From: Pseudomonas sp. R-28-1W-6
GTDB taxonomy: Bacteria > Pseudomonadota > Gammaproteobacteria > Pseudomonadales > Pseudomonadaceae
DNA: 64,000 nucleotides
Reading direction: 5' to 3'
NCBI RefSeq assembly: GCF_009799925.1
Contig: NZ_WELK01000007.1
Coordinates: 82,439-146,438, forward strand
Of the stretch, positions 16,524-25,526 are shown piece by piece. A program made the translations under genes and the position numbers. Under the pieces are notes generated by a model. That model ran no database searches. It was not told the DNA's origin and saw nothing but the letters and a program-made list of their open reading frames with translations. How positions within the stretch are numbered: the stretch's first letter is position 1; each line of letters opens with the position of its first letter.

Positions 16524-17093
16524 ATGACCGGCACCGCACTATTCGATTTGCTCGAACGGCTCACCAGCTTGATGCGCGTGTGGAATCGTCAGCACCCGTT
16601 GCTGGCGGATCTGCAACCCATCCAGGTGAGTGCCTTGCTCTACCTGGCGCGCTGCAATCACTACTCGAACACACCGCTGGCGGTGACCGAGTACCTGGGC
16701 TTGACCAAAGGCACGGTGTCCCAGTCGCTCAAGGCGCTGGAGGCCAAGGGGTTGATCGTTAAAACCCAGGACCCGCGCGACAAGCGCAGCGTGCATCTGC
16801 AGCTGACCGAGGCGGCCCGCACGCTGGTGGCTGAGCTTGTCCCGCCGCAGTTCCTTGGCACGGCCCTGGGCCGCATGGGCGGGCAGGCGGATGAGCTGGA
16901 GAGGCTGTTCGGCCTGCTGCTGCGCACTATTCAGCAGTCTGAGGAGGTGCCGAGCTTCGGTCTGTGCCACAGCTGCCGGTTTCACCAGCAGCACGATGGC
17001 CAGCCGTTCTGCGGCCTGACCCGGGAGCCGCTGGCCCCGGCGGCCATTGGCTTGATCTGCCGCGAACACCAGCCGCCGGAGGAGGCCGCCTAG
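16524..17093 (+). CDS. MarR-family regulator with a four-cysteine C-terminal extension
   Basis: The 189-residue protein has a MarR winged helix in residues 30-105 (VTEYLGLTKGTVSQSLKALEAKGLIVK; DPRDKRSVHLQLTEAA). A C-terminal tail then carries Cys148, Cys151, Cys163 and Cys179 in a C-X2-C-X11-C-X15-C pattern (FGLCHSCRFH...PFCGL...LICREH). Four such cysteines suggest a Zn or Fe-S site, which is inference. GGAGGAG precedes the ATG. It is divergent from a CPVC redox protein and flanks a palindromic operator, suggesting a redox- or metal-responsive repressor. Confidence 0.82.
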   Translation: MTGTALFDLLERLTSLMRVWNRQHPLLADLQPIQVSALLYLARCNHYSNTPLAVTEYLGLTKGTVSQSLKALEAKGLIVKTQDPRDKRSVHLQLTEAARTLVAELVPPQFLGTALGRMGGQADELERLFGLLLRTIQQSEEVPSFGLCHSCRFHQQHDGQPFCGLTREPLAPAAIGLICREHQPPEEAA

Positions 17094-17217
17094 TCACGGC
17101 GGCTATTGGCTCGCTCGGCGTTTGCTGGGATGCTGCGCGCCTATCCCAGGTGCCGCGCGCGGCTGCTCGGGAACGGGTCGGGCATGGCGCCCAGCCATGA
17201 GCGGGCACCGGGGCTGA

Positions 17218-18033
17218 TCAGGCCAGCAGGCGCAGCCACAGCTGCAGTTCCGCCTGCAGTTCCTCGCGCAGGGCGGCCAGCGGCTGCTGCAGGTTCAGCC
17301 GCTGCTGAGCCGGCAGTGGTTCGGCCAGGTCCTGCGGGGCGGCTTGCAGCGCGCTGGCGACCAGCACCAGGTCGGTGAGGTCGGCCGTGCCGTCGTGCAG
17401 GCGCTGCCATTTGCCACGCTGGCGGGCGCACTCGATGATCGCGCCCGGCAGTTGCCAGCGGGTCAGCACCAGCGCGCCGATGTCGCCGGCCAGGTATTCG
17501 CACAGCTCGTCCAGCGCCTGCGCGTCGCGCGGGAAGTCGGGCCAGTGCTCCAGTTCGGCCAGCAGGGGCAGGCTGCCGATGTCTTCGAGCAGGCCGGCGA
17601 GCATGGCCTCATCCAGGGACAGGCCGCAGCGCTGGGCCAGGGCGGCGCAGTAGGCCGCCCGCTCGCGCGCCTTGCGCCAGCGCAGGCGAAAGGCCTGCTG
17701 CAGGGCGGGCTCGCGGCTGGCGAACAGGTGGCGCACACCGAAGCCGAGCACCAGATCGCCGAGCTGGCGGGTGCCGAGGCGGGCCAGCAGGTCGCGCATC
17801 GACACGCAGGGCCGGCCGCGGCGCAGCAGCGGGCTTTCGGCAAACTGCATGAGGTAGGCGGCCAGCGGCGGGTCGCTGTTGATCACCCGGGCCAGCTGTT
17901 CCAGCGAGGTGCGCGAGTCTTGCAGCAGGCGGCGGATGCGCAGGGCCGCTTCCGGCATCTGGGGAACCTTGGCCTCGCCCTTGAGGAAACGAGTGAGCAG
18001 AGCAAAGCGCAGGGCTTCGGCGGACGGCGGCAT
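17218..18033 (-). CDS. HDOD-domain protein
   Basis: This 271-residue protein matches the HDOD signalling domain over residues 20-215: PQMPEAALRIRRLLQD, the segment LARVINSDPPLAAYLMQFAESPLL, and the degenerate HD region AMLAGLLEDIGSLPLL. Canonical metal-binding His-Asp pairs are not evident, as is usual for HDOD. Such proteins act in signalling, motility or stress pathways without known enzymatic activity. A second, different HDOD protein lies at 28486. It is divergent from ung and no partner domain is present. Confidence 0.8.
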   Translation of the reverse strand: MPPSAEALRFALLTRFLKGEAKVPQMPEAALRIRRLLQDSRTSLEQLARVINSDPPLAAYLMQFAESPLLRRGRPCVSMRDLLARLGTRQLGDLVLGFGVRHLFASREPALQQAFRLRWRKARERAAYCAALAQRCGLSLDEAMLAGLLEDIGSLPLLAELEHWPDFPRDAQALDELCEYLAGDIGALVLTRWQLPGAIIECARQRGKWQRLHDGTADLTDLVLVASALQAAPQDLAEPLPAQQRLNLQQPLAALREELQAELQLWLRLLA

Positions 18034-18195
18034 GGTGGTTGACGGGGTCGTGGCGGGGGCGGTGATGCTAGCAAATCGCCTGTGGACATGCAGCCGCTCG
18101 GTGGAGCGGAAGGGCGCGTCTCGGGCGCTGCAACCTTGACTTGCCCCGGTGCCTTCCTTAGCGTGCCGCTTTCGTTTTTCTCAGCAGGAACCGCC

Positions 18196-18894
18196 ATGAG
18201 CGTCGACGACCGCATCAAACTCGAACCGGGCTGGAAGGAGGCCCTGCGCGAGGAGTTCGACAAGCCCTACATGGCGCAGCTCAGCGAGTTCCTGCGTAAC
18301 GAGAAGAACAACGGCAAGGTGATCTACCCGCCGGGGCCGCTGATCTTCAATGCGCTGAATTCCACGCCGCTGGATCGGGTCAAGGTGGTGATCATCGGTC
18401 AGGACCCCTACCACGGCCCCGGCCAGGCCCACGGCCTGTGCTTCTCGGTGCAGCCGGGGGTGCCGGCGCCGCCGTCGCTGCAGAACATCTTCAAGGAACT
18501 CAAGCGCGACCTGAACATCGACATCCCCGCCCATGGCTGCCTGCAGAGCTGGGCCGAGCAGGGCGTGCTGCTGCTCAACACCTCGCTGACGGTGGAACAG
18601 GCCAGTGCCGGCTCGCACGCCGACAAGGGCTGGCAGCCGTTCACTGACAAGGTGATCGAGGCGGTCAACGCGCGGCCGGGCCACCTGGTGTTCCTGCTGT
18701 GGGGCGCCCATGCGCAGGGCAAGCAGAAACTGATCGATGCCACCCGTCACCTGGTGCTGAAGTCTGCCCATCCGTCACCGCTGTCGGCCTACCGTGGCTT
18801 CCTCGGCAACGGCCACTTCAGCCGGGCCAACAAATACCTGGAGCAGTGCGGTCTTACTCCGATCGATTGGCGACTGCCGCCTCTGCCGGCGTAG
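18196..18894 (+). CDS. ung: Uracil-DNA glycosylase
   Basis: The 232-residue family 1 enzyme has the water-activating motif [14 protein letters not shown] with Asp70 and the DNA-intercalation loop [11 protein letters not shown] near residue 192. It removes uracil from DNA in base excision repair. The ATG at 18196 follows CAGGAA; an upstream in-frame ATG at 18082 would add an unrelated N-terminal stretch. The 3' end overlaps the convergent lipoprotein gene by 41 bases. Confidence 0.96.
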   Translation: MSVDDRIKLEPGWKEALREEFDKPYMAQLSEFLRNEKNNGKVIYPPGPLIFNALNSTPLDRVKVVIIGQDPYHGPGQAHGLCFSVQPGVPAPPSLQNIFKELKRDLNIDIPAHGCLQSWAEQGVLLLNTSLTVEQASAGSHADKGWQPFTDKVIEAVNARPGHLVFLLWGAHAQGKQKLIDATRHLVLKSAHPSPLSAYRGFLGNGHFSRANKYLEQCGLTPIDWRLPPLPA

Positions 18895-19738
18895 TACAGG
18901 CCAGGCCGTCGAGGTCCTGGCGCAGCGCCGCCAGGCGTTGCTGCACGCGCTGGCGCTGGCGGGCGTCGGCAGCGTTGAACAGGTCGGCGAGCAGCTCGGC
19001 CAGCGCCACTTGCGAACGCTCGAACTGCTCGCGGTAGGCCGGGGTCCAGGAGCCCGTGCGCTGTTGCACCAGGTGCTGCAGGCGGGCGGCGAAGTCGGCG
19101 CTGCGCCGGGCGTCGAGGAGGGCGCGCAATTCCGCCTGCCAGTGCATGCGGTTGTCCAGCCACAGGCGGTTCTGCTCGCCGAGTTGCCGGGACCAGGCCT
19201 CGACACGCTCCTGCTGTTGCCGGCTCAGTTCGCCGAACCAGGGCTGCAGGCGCTCGCGCATGCGTTCGGCGCGGCTGGCGACCTGTTCCTCCAGCGGCGG
19301 CTGCAGGTATTCCCGGCGCAGCCGTTGATTCTCTTCGCTCAGCGCCTGGTCCAGCTCCGCCACTTGCCGGGGGCTGAGGCCGCGCAGCAGTTCGATGCCG
19401 GTGGGGGCGATCTGCGTGGCGATGGCGTCGATCGCCTGGCGGAACTCGTTGAAGGGCGCCTGGAACTGCTGCGCTTGCAGCGGCGTCTGGGCGACCAGGG
19501 CCGCGCTGCGTTGCAGCCAGGCCGAGTAGGCCGGCAGCTGGGTGCTGCAGTGCCAGTCCAGGTGCGCGCGCAGGCGCGGCTTGAGCCAGTCCTGCTGGGC
19601 GCTGTCGAGTTGCAGGTAGTCGTCCAGCGACCAGCCGATCAGCCAGTCGAGGTTGCGATAGGCCAGGTCCAGGCGGCTGCAGGCGCCCAGCAGCAGGGTG
19701 GCGCAGAGCAGGACGATGGCACAACGGCGCAGGCGCAT
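18854..19738 (-). CDS. DUF6279-type lipoprotein of unknown function
   Basis: The 294-residue protein begins with a short signal and lipobox ([19 protein letters not shown]). The rest is helical and rich in Gln, Arg and Leu (for example [25 protein letters not shown]), as in a family of Pseudomonas and Vibrio lipoproteins of unknown role. The ATG at 19738 is chosen because the lipobox then sits at residue 20 or so; an upstream start at 19801 would put it too far inside. Convergent overlap with ung means the last 14 codons are shared in opposite frames. Confidence 0.75.
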   Translation of the reverse strand: MRLRRCAIVLLCATLLLGACSRLDLAYRNLDWLIGWSLDDYLQLDSAQQDWLKPRLRAHLDWHCSTQLPAYSAWLQRSAALVAQTPLQAQQFQAPFNEFRQAIDAIATQIAPTGIELLRGLSPRQVAELDQALSEENQRLRREYLQPPLEEQVASRAERMRERLQPWFGELSRQQQERVEAWSRQLGEQNRLWLDNRMHWQAELRALLDARRSADFAARLQHLVQQRTGSWTPAYREQFERSQVALAELLADLFNAADARQRQRVQQRLAALRQDLDGLACTTPAEAAVANRSE

Positions 19739-19807
19739 GGCGGGACTCGCACTAAGGCTGTAAACAGAAGGATAGAGCAGCCGGGTATGGTGGGTCTGCA
19801 TGGCTGT

Positions 19808-19870
19808 GTAGGGTGCGCCGTGCGCACCACGGGCTCATCGCCGGCTTGCGGTGCGCACGGCGCACCCTAC
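19808..19870. repeat. Perfect 21-bp inverted repeat of the GTAGGGTGCGCC family
   Basis: GTAGGGTGCGCCGTGCGCACC at 19808-19828 is exactly complementary to GGTGCGCACGGCGCACCCTAC at 19850-19870, with a 21-base loop. The same two arms occur at 54163-54225. It sits between the lipoprotein start and the end of the AbrB-like gene and encodes nothing. Confidence 0.85.
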
Positions 19871-19880
19871 GGCTACGGGC

Positions 19881-19905
19881 AAAAAAAGACCCGCACGGGG
19901 CGGGC
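19881..19905 (-). terminator. Intrinsic terminator after the abrB-like gene
   Basis: Read on the minus strand, CCCGC-CCCGT-GCGGG forms a short GC stem directly followed by TC and seven T residues. It lies 26 bases past the stop of the AbrB-like gene and would end the tricarboxylate operon. Confidence 0.75.
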
Positions 19906-19930
19906 CAAGCGTGGCTCGAGGCAAACCGGA

Positions 19931-20953
19931 TCAGGCCTGGTGGCGGCGCTGCCACAGGCGGAACAGCGGCTCGGCGAGAAACAGCACGCACAGCAGGCGC
20001 AGCACCTGCAGCCCGGTGATCAGCGGCACCGACAGGGCCAGGGCCTCGGCGGTCAGGCTCAGCTCGGCGATGCCGCCGGGCATCATGCCCAGCAGCAGCG
20101 CGCGGTGATCCAGCGCACCCAGCCAGCTCAGCGCCTCGGCGCCTAGGGCGGCGGTGAGCATGGCCAGCACGCTGGCCAGCAACACCAGGGCGACGAAACG
20201 CGGTGCATGACGGAAGAACTCGCGGCTGAAGTGGCAGCCCAGGGCGCTGCCGATCAGCCACTGGCCGAGCTGGCTGGTGCCGGCCGGCAGGCTCGGGTTG
20301 GACTCAAGCAGGATCGCCCCCAGCGCGCTGACCAGGATCGGCCCGAGTAGCCAGGGGTTGGGCTGGCGCAGGCGCTGGCCGAGCAGGGCCAGGCCGGCAC
20401 CGCCGGCCAGCAGCAGCGCCAGAACCGCGATGTCCACGTTGCCGCCGGCATGTGCCAGGGCCGGTGGCGTGCCCAGCCAGCACTGGAACAGCGCCGGCAC
20501 GCAGAGCACCACCAGCAGCAGGCGCAGGCTCTGCCCGGCGGCCACCTGGCTGGCGAGGGCGCCATTGCGCTGGCCGAGGTTGACCATCTCGCTGGCGCCG
20601 CCGGGCATGCTGGCGAAGTAGGCGGTGGCGCGGTCGCAGCCGGCGCGGCGCAGCAGGCCGATGCCGATCAGGCAGGTGAGGCTGGTGAACAGCGCGCCGG
20701 CCAGCAGCAGGCCGCCGTGGCTGACGACCTGCTGCAGCACCGCCGGGCTGAAGTGCAGGCCGATGCCGGTGCCCACCAGCCACTGTCCACCCTTGCGCGC
20801 GCCGGGCACCTCGCGCAGCTCCAGCCCCGCCAGGCAGCGCAGCAGGATCACCGCCAGCAGCGAGCCGACCATCCACGGCAAAGGCCAGCCGATCAGGCTG
20901 GCCAGGGCACCGCCGGCCGCGCCGGCCAGCGGGGTGAGCCACCAGTTAGGCAT
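19931..20953 (-). CDS. AbrB-family membrane protein
   Basis: The 340-residue inner-membrane protein has about ten hydrophobic helices in two related halves. Each half carries a conserved MPGG element (YFASMPGGASEMVNLG near 115 and GMMPGGIAELSLTAEA near 290). This is the hallmark of the duplicated AbrB family, sometimes mislabelled ammonia monooxygenase. The function is not established. Its start overlaps the stop of tctA by eight bases (ATGCCTAA), so it is translated with the transporter and may assist transport or export. Confidence 0.8.
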   Translation of the reverse strand: MPNWWLTPLAGAAGGALASLIGWPLPWMVGSLLAVILLRCLAGLELREVPGARKGGQWLVGTGIGLHFSPAVLQQVVSHGGLLLAGALFTSLTCLIGIGLLRRAGCDRATAYFASMPGGASEMVNLGQRNGALASQVAAGQSLRLLLVVLCVPALFQCWLGTPPALAHAGGNVDIAVLALLLAGGAGLALLGQRLRQPNPWLLGPILVSALGAILLESNPSLPAGTSQLGQWLIGSALGCHFSREFFRHAPRFVALVLLASVLAMLTAALGAEALSWLGALDHRALLLGMMPGGIAELSLTAEALALSVPLITGLQVLRLLCVLFLAEPLFRLWQRRHQA

Positions 20954-22454
20954 GCGCGGCGCGCAGCGAGCGGCGCTTGCGCAGCCAGCGCAGGCCGGGC
21001 AGGGCCAGCATCAGCGCGGCCAGGCCCCACAGCGCCATGCTGATCGGGCTCTGCCAGAGGATCGCCAGGTCGCCGTTGCTGATCGACAGGGCGCGGCGCA
21101 GGTTGGACTCCATCAGTTCGCCAAGGACGAAGCCGAGGATCAGCGACGACAGCGGGAAGTCCATCTTGCGCAGCAGGTAGCCGAACACGCCGAGGCCGAT
21201 CATCAGCACCAGGTCGAAGGTGGTGCTGTGCACGGCGTAGACGCCGACCAGGCTGATGATGGTGATGGCCGGCACCAGGATCCAGGTCGGCACGCTGAGC
21301 ATGCGGGCGAACAGGCCGACCAGCGGGATGTTCATCACCAGCAGGATGACGTTGCCGATGAACAGCGAGGCGATCAGGCCCCAGACCACGTCCGGCTGCT
21401 GCTCGAACAGCAGCGGGCCGGGGGTGATGTTGTACAGGGTCAGGGCGCCGATCATCACCGCGGTGGTGCCCGAGCCCGGCACGCCGAGGGTCAGCATGGG
21501 GATCAGCGAGCCGCAGGCCGAGGCATTGTTGGCTGCTTCCGGGGCCGCCACGCCGCGCAGGTCGCCGTCGCCGAAGCGGCCGCTGCTGCCGGCGATGCGC
21601 TTCTCGCTCATGTAGGTGATGGCGCTGGCGATGGTCGCCCCGGCGCCCGGCAGCACGCCGATGACGAAGCCGGCCAGGGAGCTGCGCACCGTGCTCCACC
21701 AGGTGAAGGTGAACTCCTTGGCGTTGAACAGCATGCGCCCGCTGGCCTTCACCGCCTGCTGGCCGCTGGCGGTGTGTTCGAGCATCAGCAGGACCTCGCT
21801 GACGCTGAACAGGCCGATCACCACGATGACGAACTGGATGCCGTCGGACAGGCCGATGCTGTCGAAGGTGAAGCGGTACACCCCGGTGGTGGCGTCCACC
21901 CCGACGGTGGCCAGGCCCAGGCCGATCAGCGCGGCGAGCAGGGTCTTGACCGGCTTGTCGCCGACCATGCCGCCCAGGCAGGCGATGGCGAACACCATCA
22001 GCATGAAGTACTCGGCCGGGCCGAAGGCCACCGCCCAGTTGGCCAGGATCGGCGCGAACAATACGACGCCGATGGTGGCGATGGTGCTGCCGATGAACGA
22101 GCTCATGGCCGACAGCGACAGGGCGATGCCGCCCTTGCCCTGGCGCGCCAGCGGATAGCCGTCGAGGGTGGTCATGATGGCGGCGGCGTCGCCCGGCACG
22201 TTGAGCAGGATGGCGGAGATGCGCCCACCGTACTCGCAACCCAGGTACACGGCGGCCAGCAGGATCAGCGCGGTTTCCGGCGGCAGGCCGAGGGCGAAGG
22301 CCAGCGGCAGCAGGATCGCCACCCCGTTGATCGGCCCCAGGCCCGGCAGCAGGCCGACCACGGTGCCGACGAAGGCGCCGAACAGCGCCACCAGCAGGTT
22401 GACCGGGCGGGTGGCGACATCGAAGCCCTGCATCAAGAAATTCAGCGTTTCCAT
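20946..22454 (-). CDS. tctA: Tripartite tricarboxylate transporter, large membrane subunit
   Basis: The 502-residue TctA-family permease has about twelve membrane helices. Conserved glycine-rich motifs are GTVVGLLPGLGPINGVAILLP near residue 30 and GVLPGAGATIASAITY near 265. With TctB and the periplasmic TctC it imports citrate or related tricarboxylates, driven by ion gradients. One base separates it from tctB. The operon order porin-tctC-tctB-tctA is that of the known Pseudomonas system. Confidence 0.93.
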   Translation of the reverse strand: METLNFLMQGFDVATRPVNLLVALFGAFVGTVVGLLPGLGPINGVAILLPLAFALGLPPETALILLAAVYLGCEYGGRISAILLNVPGDAAAIMTTLDGYPLARQGKGGIALSLSAMSSFIGSTIATIGVVLFAPILANWAVAFGPAEYFMLMVFAIACLGGMVGDKPVKTLLAALIGLGLATVGVDATTGVYRFTFDSIGLSDGIQFVIVVIGLFSVSEVLLMLEHTASGQQAVKASGRMLFNAKEFTFTWWSTVRSSLAGFVIGVLPGAGATIASAITYMSEKRIAGSSGRFGDGDLRGVAAPEAANNASACGSLIPMLTLGVPGSGTTAVMIGALTLYNITPGPLLFEQQPDVVWGLIASLFIGNVILLVMNIPLVGLFARMLSVPTWILVPAITIISLVGVYAVHSTTFDLVLMIGLGVFGYLLRKMDFPLSSLILGFVLGELMESNLRRALSISNGDLAILWQSPISMALWGLAALMLALPGLRWLRKRRSLRAAHA

Positions 22455-22455
22455 T

Positions 22456-22902
22456 TCAGCTCTCCACGAAGGCGGCGAACAGGCCGAGCGGCAGCGGCAC
22501 GTCCAGCAAGTAATCGAACAGGCCGTAGAGCAGCACGCCCATCAGCAGGCCGCTGATGGCACAGGGCAGCAGGCGACCGTTGAACAGCAGGCCGAGGGCG
22601 AAACCGGCCAGGCCGGTGCTGATGACGAAGCCCAGCGGCTCGAACAGCAGGGCATAGGCCAGCAGGGCGCCGACACACAGGGCAACCTTGCGCGCCAGGA
22701 CCATGGAGATCGGCAGGGTCGGCTCGCCGCTCGGCTTGCCCAGCAGCCACAGCGCGGCCACGGCCATCAGTGCCAGCAACAGCAGGGGGTAGGCGCGCGG
22801 GCCGACCGGGTCGTAGGAAAAGGGCGCCTGGAAGCCCCAGGCGACCACGGCGAGAAAGGCGCAGACGAGCAGCCACACCGCGGCGAACAGGCGGACGTAC
22901 AT
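22456..22902 (-). CDS. tctB: Tripartite tricarboxylate transporter, small membrane subunit
   Basis: The 148-residue protein with four hydrophobic helices fits the TctB family in size and place (SYDPVGPRAYPLLLLALM near residue 30; LLFEPLGFVISTGLAGF near 90). The ATG at 22902 follows GAGGAACTCCTC; a longer frame reading from 22992 adds a Pro-rich leader unlike the family. It lies one base from tctA. Confidence 0.88.
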   Translation of the reverse strand: MYVRLFAAVWLLVCAFLAVVAWGFQAPFSYDPVGPRAYPLLLLALMAVAALWLLGKPSGEPTLPISMVLARKVALCVGALLAYALLFEPLGFVISTGLAGFALGLLFNGRLLPCAISGLLMGVLLYGLFDYLLDVPLPLGLFAAFVES

Positions 22903-23050
22903 GAGGAGTTCCTCGGGATAGGGGGAAGGGGGAAGCGTCGCGAGCGACGGAAAGGCAAGGCGGAAGGCGGCGAGGGGAGGGAGTTGGGTCAACCCAATGA
23001 CCGAGCCGAGCCGCCTTCCAACACAGCCTTTCCTAGCGCAGCAGCTTCCC

Positions 23051-24025
23051 CTACTGGACCAGGCCGAATTCGCCGGCCAGCGCCTTGTAGTCCTGCACCT
23101 GCTTGAACACGTAGGCCTTGAGCTCGTCGCCGGTCATGTTCAGCGGGAACAGGTCACGCTGCTCGCGCAGCTTGGCGAACTCGGGGCTGGCCAGCAGGGT
23201 GTCGAACTGGCCTTTCCACCAGGCGAAGTCGGCATCGCTGACTTCCGGCCCCATGTAGAAGCCGCGGATCACCGGCCAGGTGATGTCGTAGCCCTGCTCC
23301 CGGGCGGTGGGGATGTTGCTCAGCTTGCCCGGCAGGCGCTGCTCGGAGAGCACGGCGATCACGCGGATCTTGTTCGCCGCCAGTTGCGGGGTGACTTCGC
23401 CGAGGCCGCTGGAGGTGACCTGGACATGGCCACCGAGCATGGCGGTGAGGGTCTCGCCGCCGCCCTCGAAGGCCACGTAGCGCAGTTTCTGCGGGTCGAT
23501 GCCGGCCAGGCGGGCGAGCAGGGCGGTCTGCATCCAGTCCTGGCCGCCGATGGTGGCGCCGGCACCGAAGACGATGCTGCCCGGGTCCTTCTTCAGCGCC
23601 TCGACCAGGTCGGTGAGGGTCTGGTAGGGCGAGTCGGCGCGCACGCTGATGGCGCCGTAGTCGGTGCCGATGCCGGCCAGCCAGCGCACGGCGTTCTCGT
23701 CGTAGCGGCCGAACTTGCCCTGGGCCAGGTTGAGCAGGGAGCCGGAGGAGAAGGCGGTGATGGTGCCGGCGTCTTTCGGCCGTTGGGCCACCACCGCGTT
23801 GTAGGCCACCGCGCCGACGCCGCCGGGCATGTAGGTGACGCGCATCGGCGCCTGGAGCAGGCCGCCGTCGCGCAGGCCGCTCTGGGCCAGCTTGCAGGTC
23901 AGGTCGAAACCGCCGCCGGGCTTGGCCGGGGCGATGCATTCGGGGCGCTTGGGTTCGGCCAGCAACTGGCTGGACAGCAGCAGGCCGGAGGCGAGCAGGG
24001 CGACACGGGACAGGGCAGTCTTCAT
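23051..24025 (-). CDS. tctC: Tripartite tricarboxylate-binding periplasmic protein
   Basis: The 324-residue extracytoplasmic receptor has a signal peptide ending near LLAEPKRPECIAPAKPGGGFD. The family segment YMPGGVGAVAYN follows, and then GGHVQVTSSGLGEVTPQL. It delivers the tricarboxylate to TctAB. AGGAGAACAAG precedes the ATG at 24025. The gene begins 29 bases after the porin gene ends. A 148-base gap separates it from tctB. Confidence 0.92.
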   Translation of the reverse strand: MKTALSRVALLASGLLLSSQLLAEPKRPECIAPAKPGGGFDLTCKLAQSGLRDGGLLQAPMRVTYMPGGVGAVAYNAVVAQRPKDAGTITAFSSGSLLNLAQGKFGRYDENAVRWLAGIGTDYGAISVRADSPYQTLTDLVEALKKDPGSIVFGAGATIGGQDWMQTALLARLAGIDPQKLRYVAFEGGGETLTAMLGGHVQVTSSGLGEVTPQLAANKIRVIAVLSEQRLPGKLSNIPTAREQGYDITWPVIRGFYMGPEVSDADFAWWKGQFDTLLASPEFAKLREQRDLFPLNMTGDELKAYVFKQVQDYKALAGEFGLVQ

Positions 24026-24054
24026 CTTGTTCTCCTGTGGAGTTTTATTGTGGC

Positions 24055-25320
24055 TTACCAGATCGGCAGGGAGTAGCCGACGATCACGCGGTTCTCGTCC
24101 GCATCGCGGGCGAAGCTGGAACGGAAGCTGGCATTGCGCAGGCGCACGTAGAGGTCCTTGAGCGGGCCGTTCTGCACCACGTACTTGAGCTCGATGTCGC
24201 GCTCCCACTCGCTGCCTTCCTCAGCGCTGCCGGCCACCGTGGCGTTGTCGCCGTGCACGTAGCGGGTGAGGAAGCTCAGGCCGGGCACGCCGAGGCGGGC
24301 GAAGTCGAAGTCGTAGCGCGCCTGCCAGGAACGCTCGTCGGCGTTGGCGAAGTCGTTGATCTGCACGAAGTTGACCAGGAACGGGTCGCTGCCATCGATG
24401 TAGGCGAAGCCGGTATCGCCGGACAGGTGCTGGTAACCCAGGCTCAGCTTGTGGCCGCTGTGGGCGTAGCCGAGCAGGCCGTTCCAGGCGTTGTTGTCGA
24501 CCTGGCCGGCGTTGGCCGCGCCGCTGTCGTCGCTGATCGACAGGCGCAGGTCGGCGCTCAGGCTGCCGCCGCCCAGCGCCTGGCTGGCCAGCAGGCCGAG
24601 GAAGTGCTGGCGGTAGATGTCCTCGACGTCGGCATAGTAGTAGCGCCCGGTCAGGCCCTTGGCGAAGCTGTAGTCGAAGCCGGCCAGGTCCATGTGCTCG
24701 GCCGTCACGCCGCCGGTGAAGCGCTTGTTCTTGCTGTTGAGGATCAGGTCCTCGGAGTTGGTCGAGGCGCGGTCGATCACCTTGTCCAGGCGCCCGCCGG
24801 TGAAGGCCAGGCCCTCCAGCTCGGCGGAGGTCAGCAGGCCGCCCTCGAACACCTGCGGCAGCAGGCGGCTGTCGCTGGCCTTGACCACCGGCAGCTCGGG
24901 GATGTGCGAGCCGTAGCGGAACTCGCTCTCGGAGATTTTCACCTTGGCGGTCAGGCCCAGGCGGCCGAACTCATCCGGGGTGCCGCCGTCGTCCTGCACC
25001 GGCAGCAGGTCGGTGCCGGTGCGGCCACCGCCGGAGTCCAGCTTGACCCCGAGCATGCCGAGGGCGTCGAGGCCGACGCCGACCGTGCCTTCCGTATAGC
25101 CGGACTGGATGTCGAGGAGGAAGCCCTGGCCCCATTCCTCGCGCTTGTTCTGCCCGGTTCCCTCGCGGAAGTCGCGGTTCAGGTAGATGTTGGTGGTGGT
25201 CAGGCTGGCGCTGCTGTCGGCAACAAAGGCGGCATGGGCGGCAGGCGTCAGGCTGCAGGCGAGAAGGGCGAGGCTGAGGCGGCGGACAGGCGGCAGGGCC
25301 TGCCGGGGGGCAGTGCGCAT
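24055..25320 (-). CDS. opdH: OprD-family outer-membrane porin, probably tricarboxylate-selective (OpdH-like)
   Basis: The 421-residue OprD-type porin has a signal peptide ending AAHAAFVADSSASLTTTN and the family N-terminal strand NIYLNRDFR. Alternating beta-strand patterns follow to a terminal aromatic residue (VGYSLPIW). The ATG at 25320 follows GGAG; the longer frame up to 25467 overlaps regulatory DNA. Heading a tctCBA operon indicates an OpdH-like channel for citrate or cis-aconitate. The substrate is inferred from context. Confidence 0.87.
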   Translation of the reverse strand: MRTAPRQALPPVRRLSLALLACSLTPAAHAAFVADSSASLTTTNIYLNRDFREGTGQNKREEWGQGFLLDIQSGYTEGTVGVGLDALGMLGVKLDSGGGRTGTDLLPVQDDGGTPDEFGRLGLTAKVKISESEFRYGSHIPELPVVKASDSRLLPQVFEGGLLTSAELEGLAFTGGRLDKVIDRASTNSEDLILNSKNKRFTGGVTAEHMDLAGFDYSFAKGLTGRYYYADVEDIYRQHFLGLLASQALGGGSLSADLRLSISDDSGAANAGQVDNNAWNGLLGYAHSGHKLSLGYQHLSGDTGFAYIDGSDPFLVNFVQINDFANADERSWQARYDFDFARLGVPGLSFLTRYVHGDNATVAGSAEEGSEWERDIELKYVVQNGPLKDLYVRLRNASFRSSFARDADENRVIVGYSLPIW

Positions 25321-25420
25321 ATGTGGTCTCCGAATATTGTTTTTGTCACGCCGGCGCAACCACGCAGCCGGCGTTCTGTGGGTGGTTCTAGCCACCCTGA
25401 GCCGGATGCTAGGGCGCCAA

Positions 25421-25450
25421 GCTTTCGCCAGGCTTTCAGCGTGAAAGAAA
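25421..25450. promoter_or_regulatory. Tandem 11-bp repeats, candidate TctD binding site
   Basis: GCTTTCGCCAG is followed at an 11-base step by GCTTTCAGCGT (GCTTTC at 25421 and 25432), then GAAAGAAAG. OmpR-class regulators bind such 11-bp direct repeats. The site lies between the divergent porin and tctD genes. The assignment is inference. Confidence 0.5.
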
Positions 25451-25526
25451 GTTTTTGCGGCCTGCACAGCGCCTTCGCGCTGGTTACACTCGGCGCATAA
25501 CTACAAGTTCCTGGAGTGTCATTACC

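Noticed and set aside
20625..22556. A long plus-strand frame opposite tctA, tctB and the AbrB-like gene
   Set aside because: Extremely rich in Gln, His, Asp and Ala, as antisense frames of membrane-protein genes are; tctA is unambiguous on the other strand.
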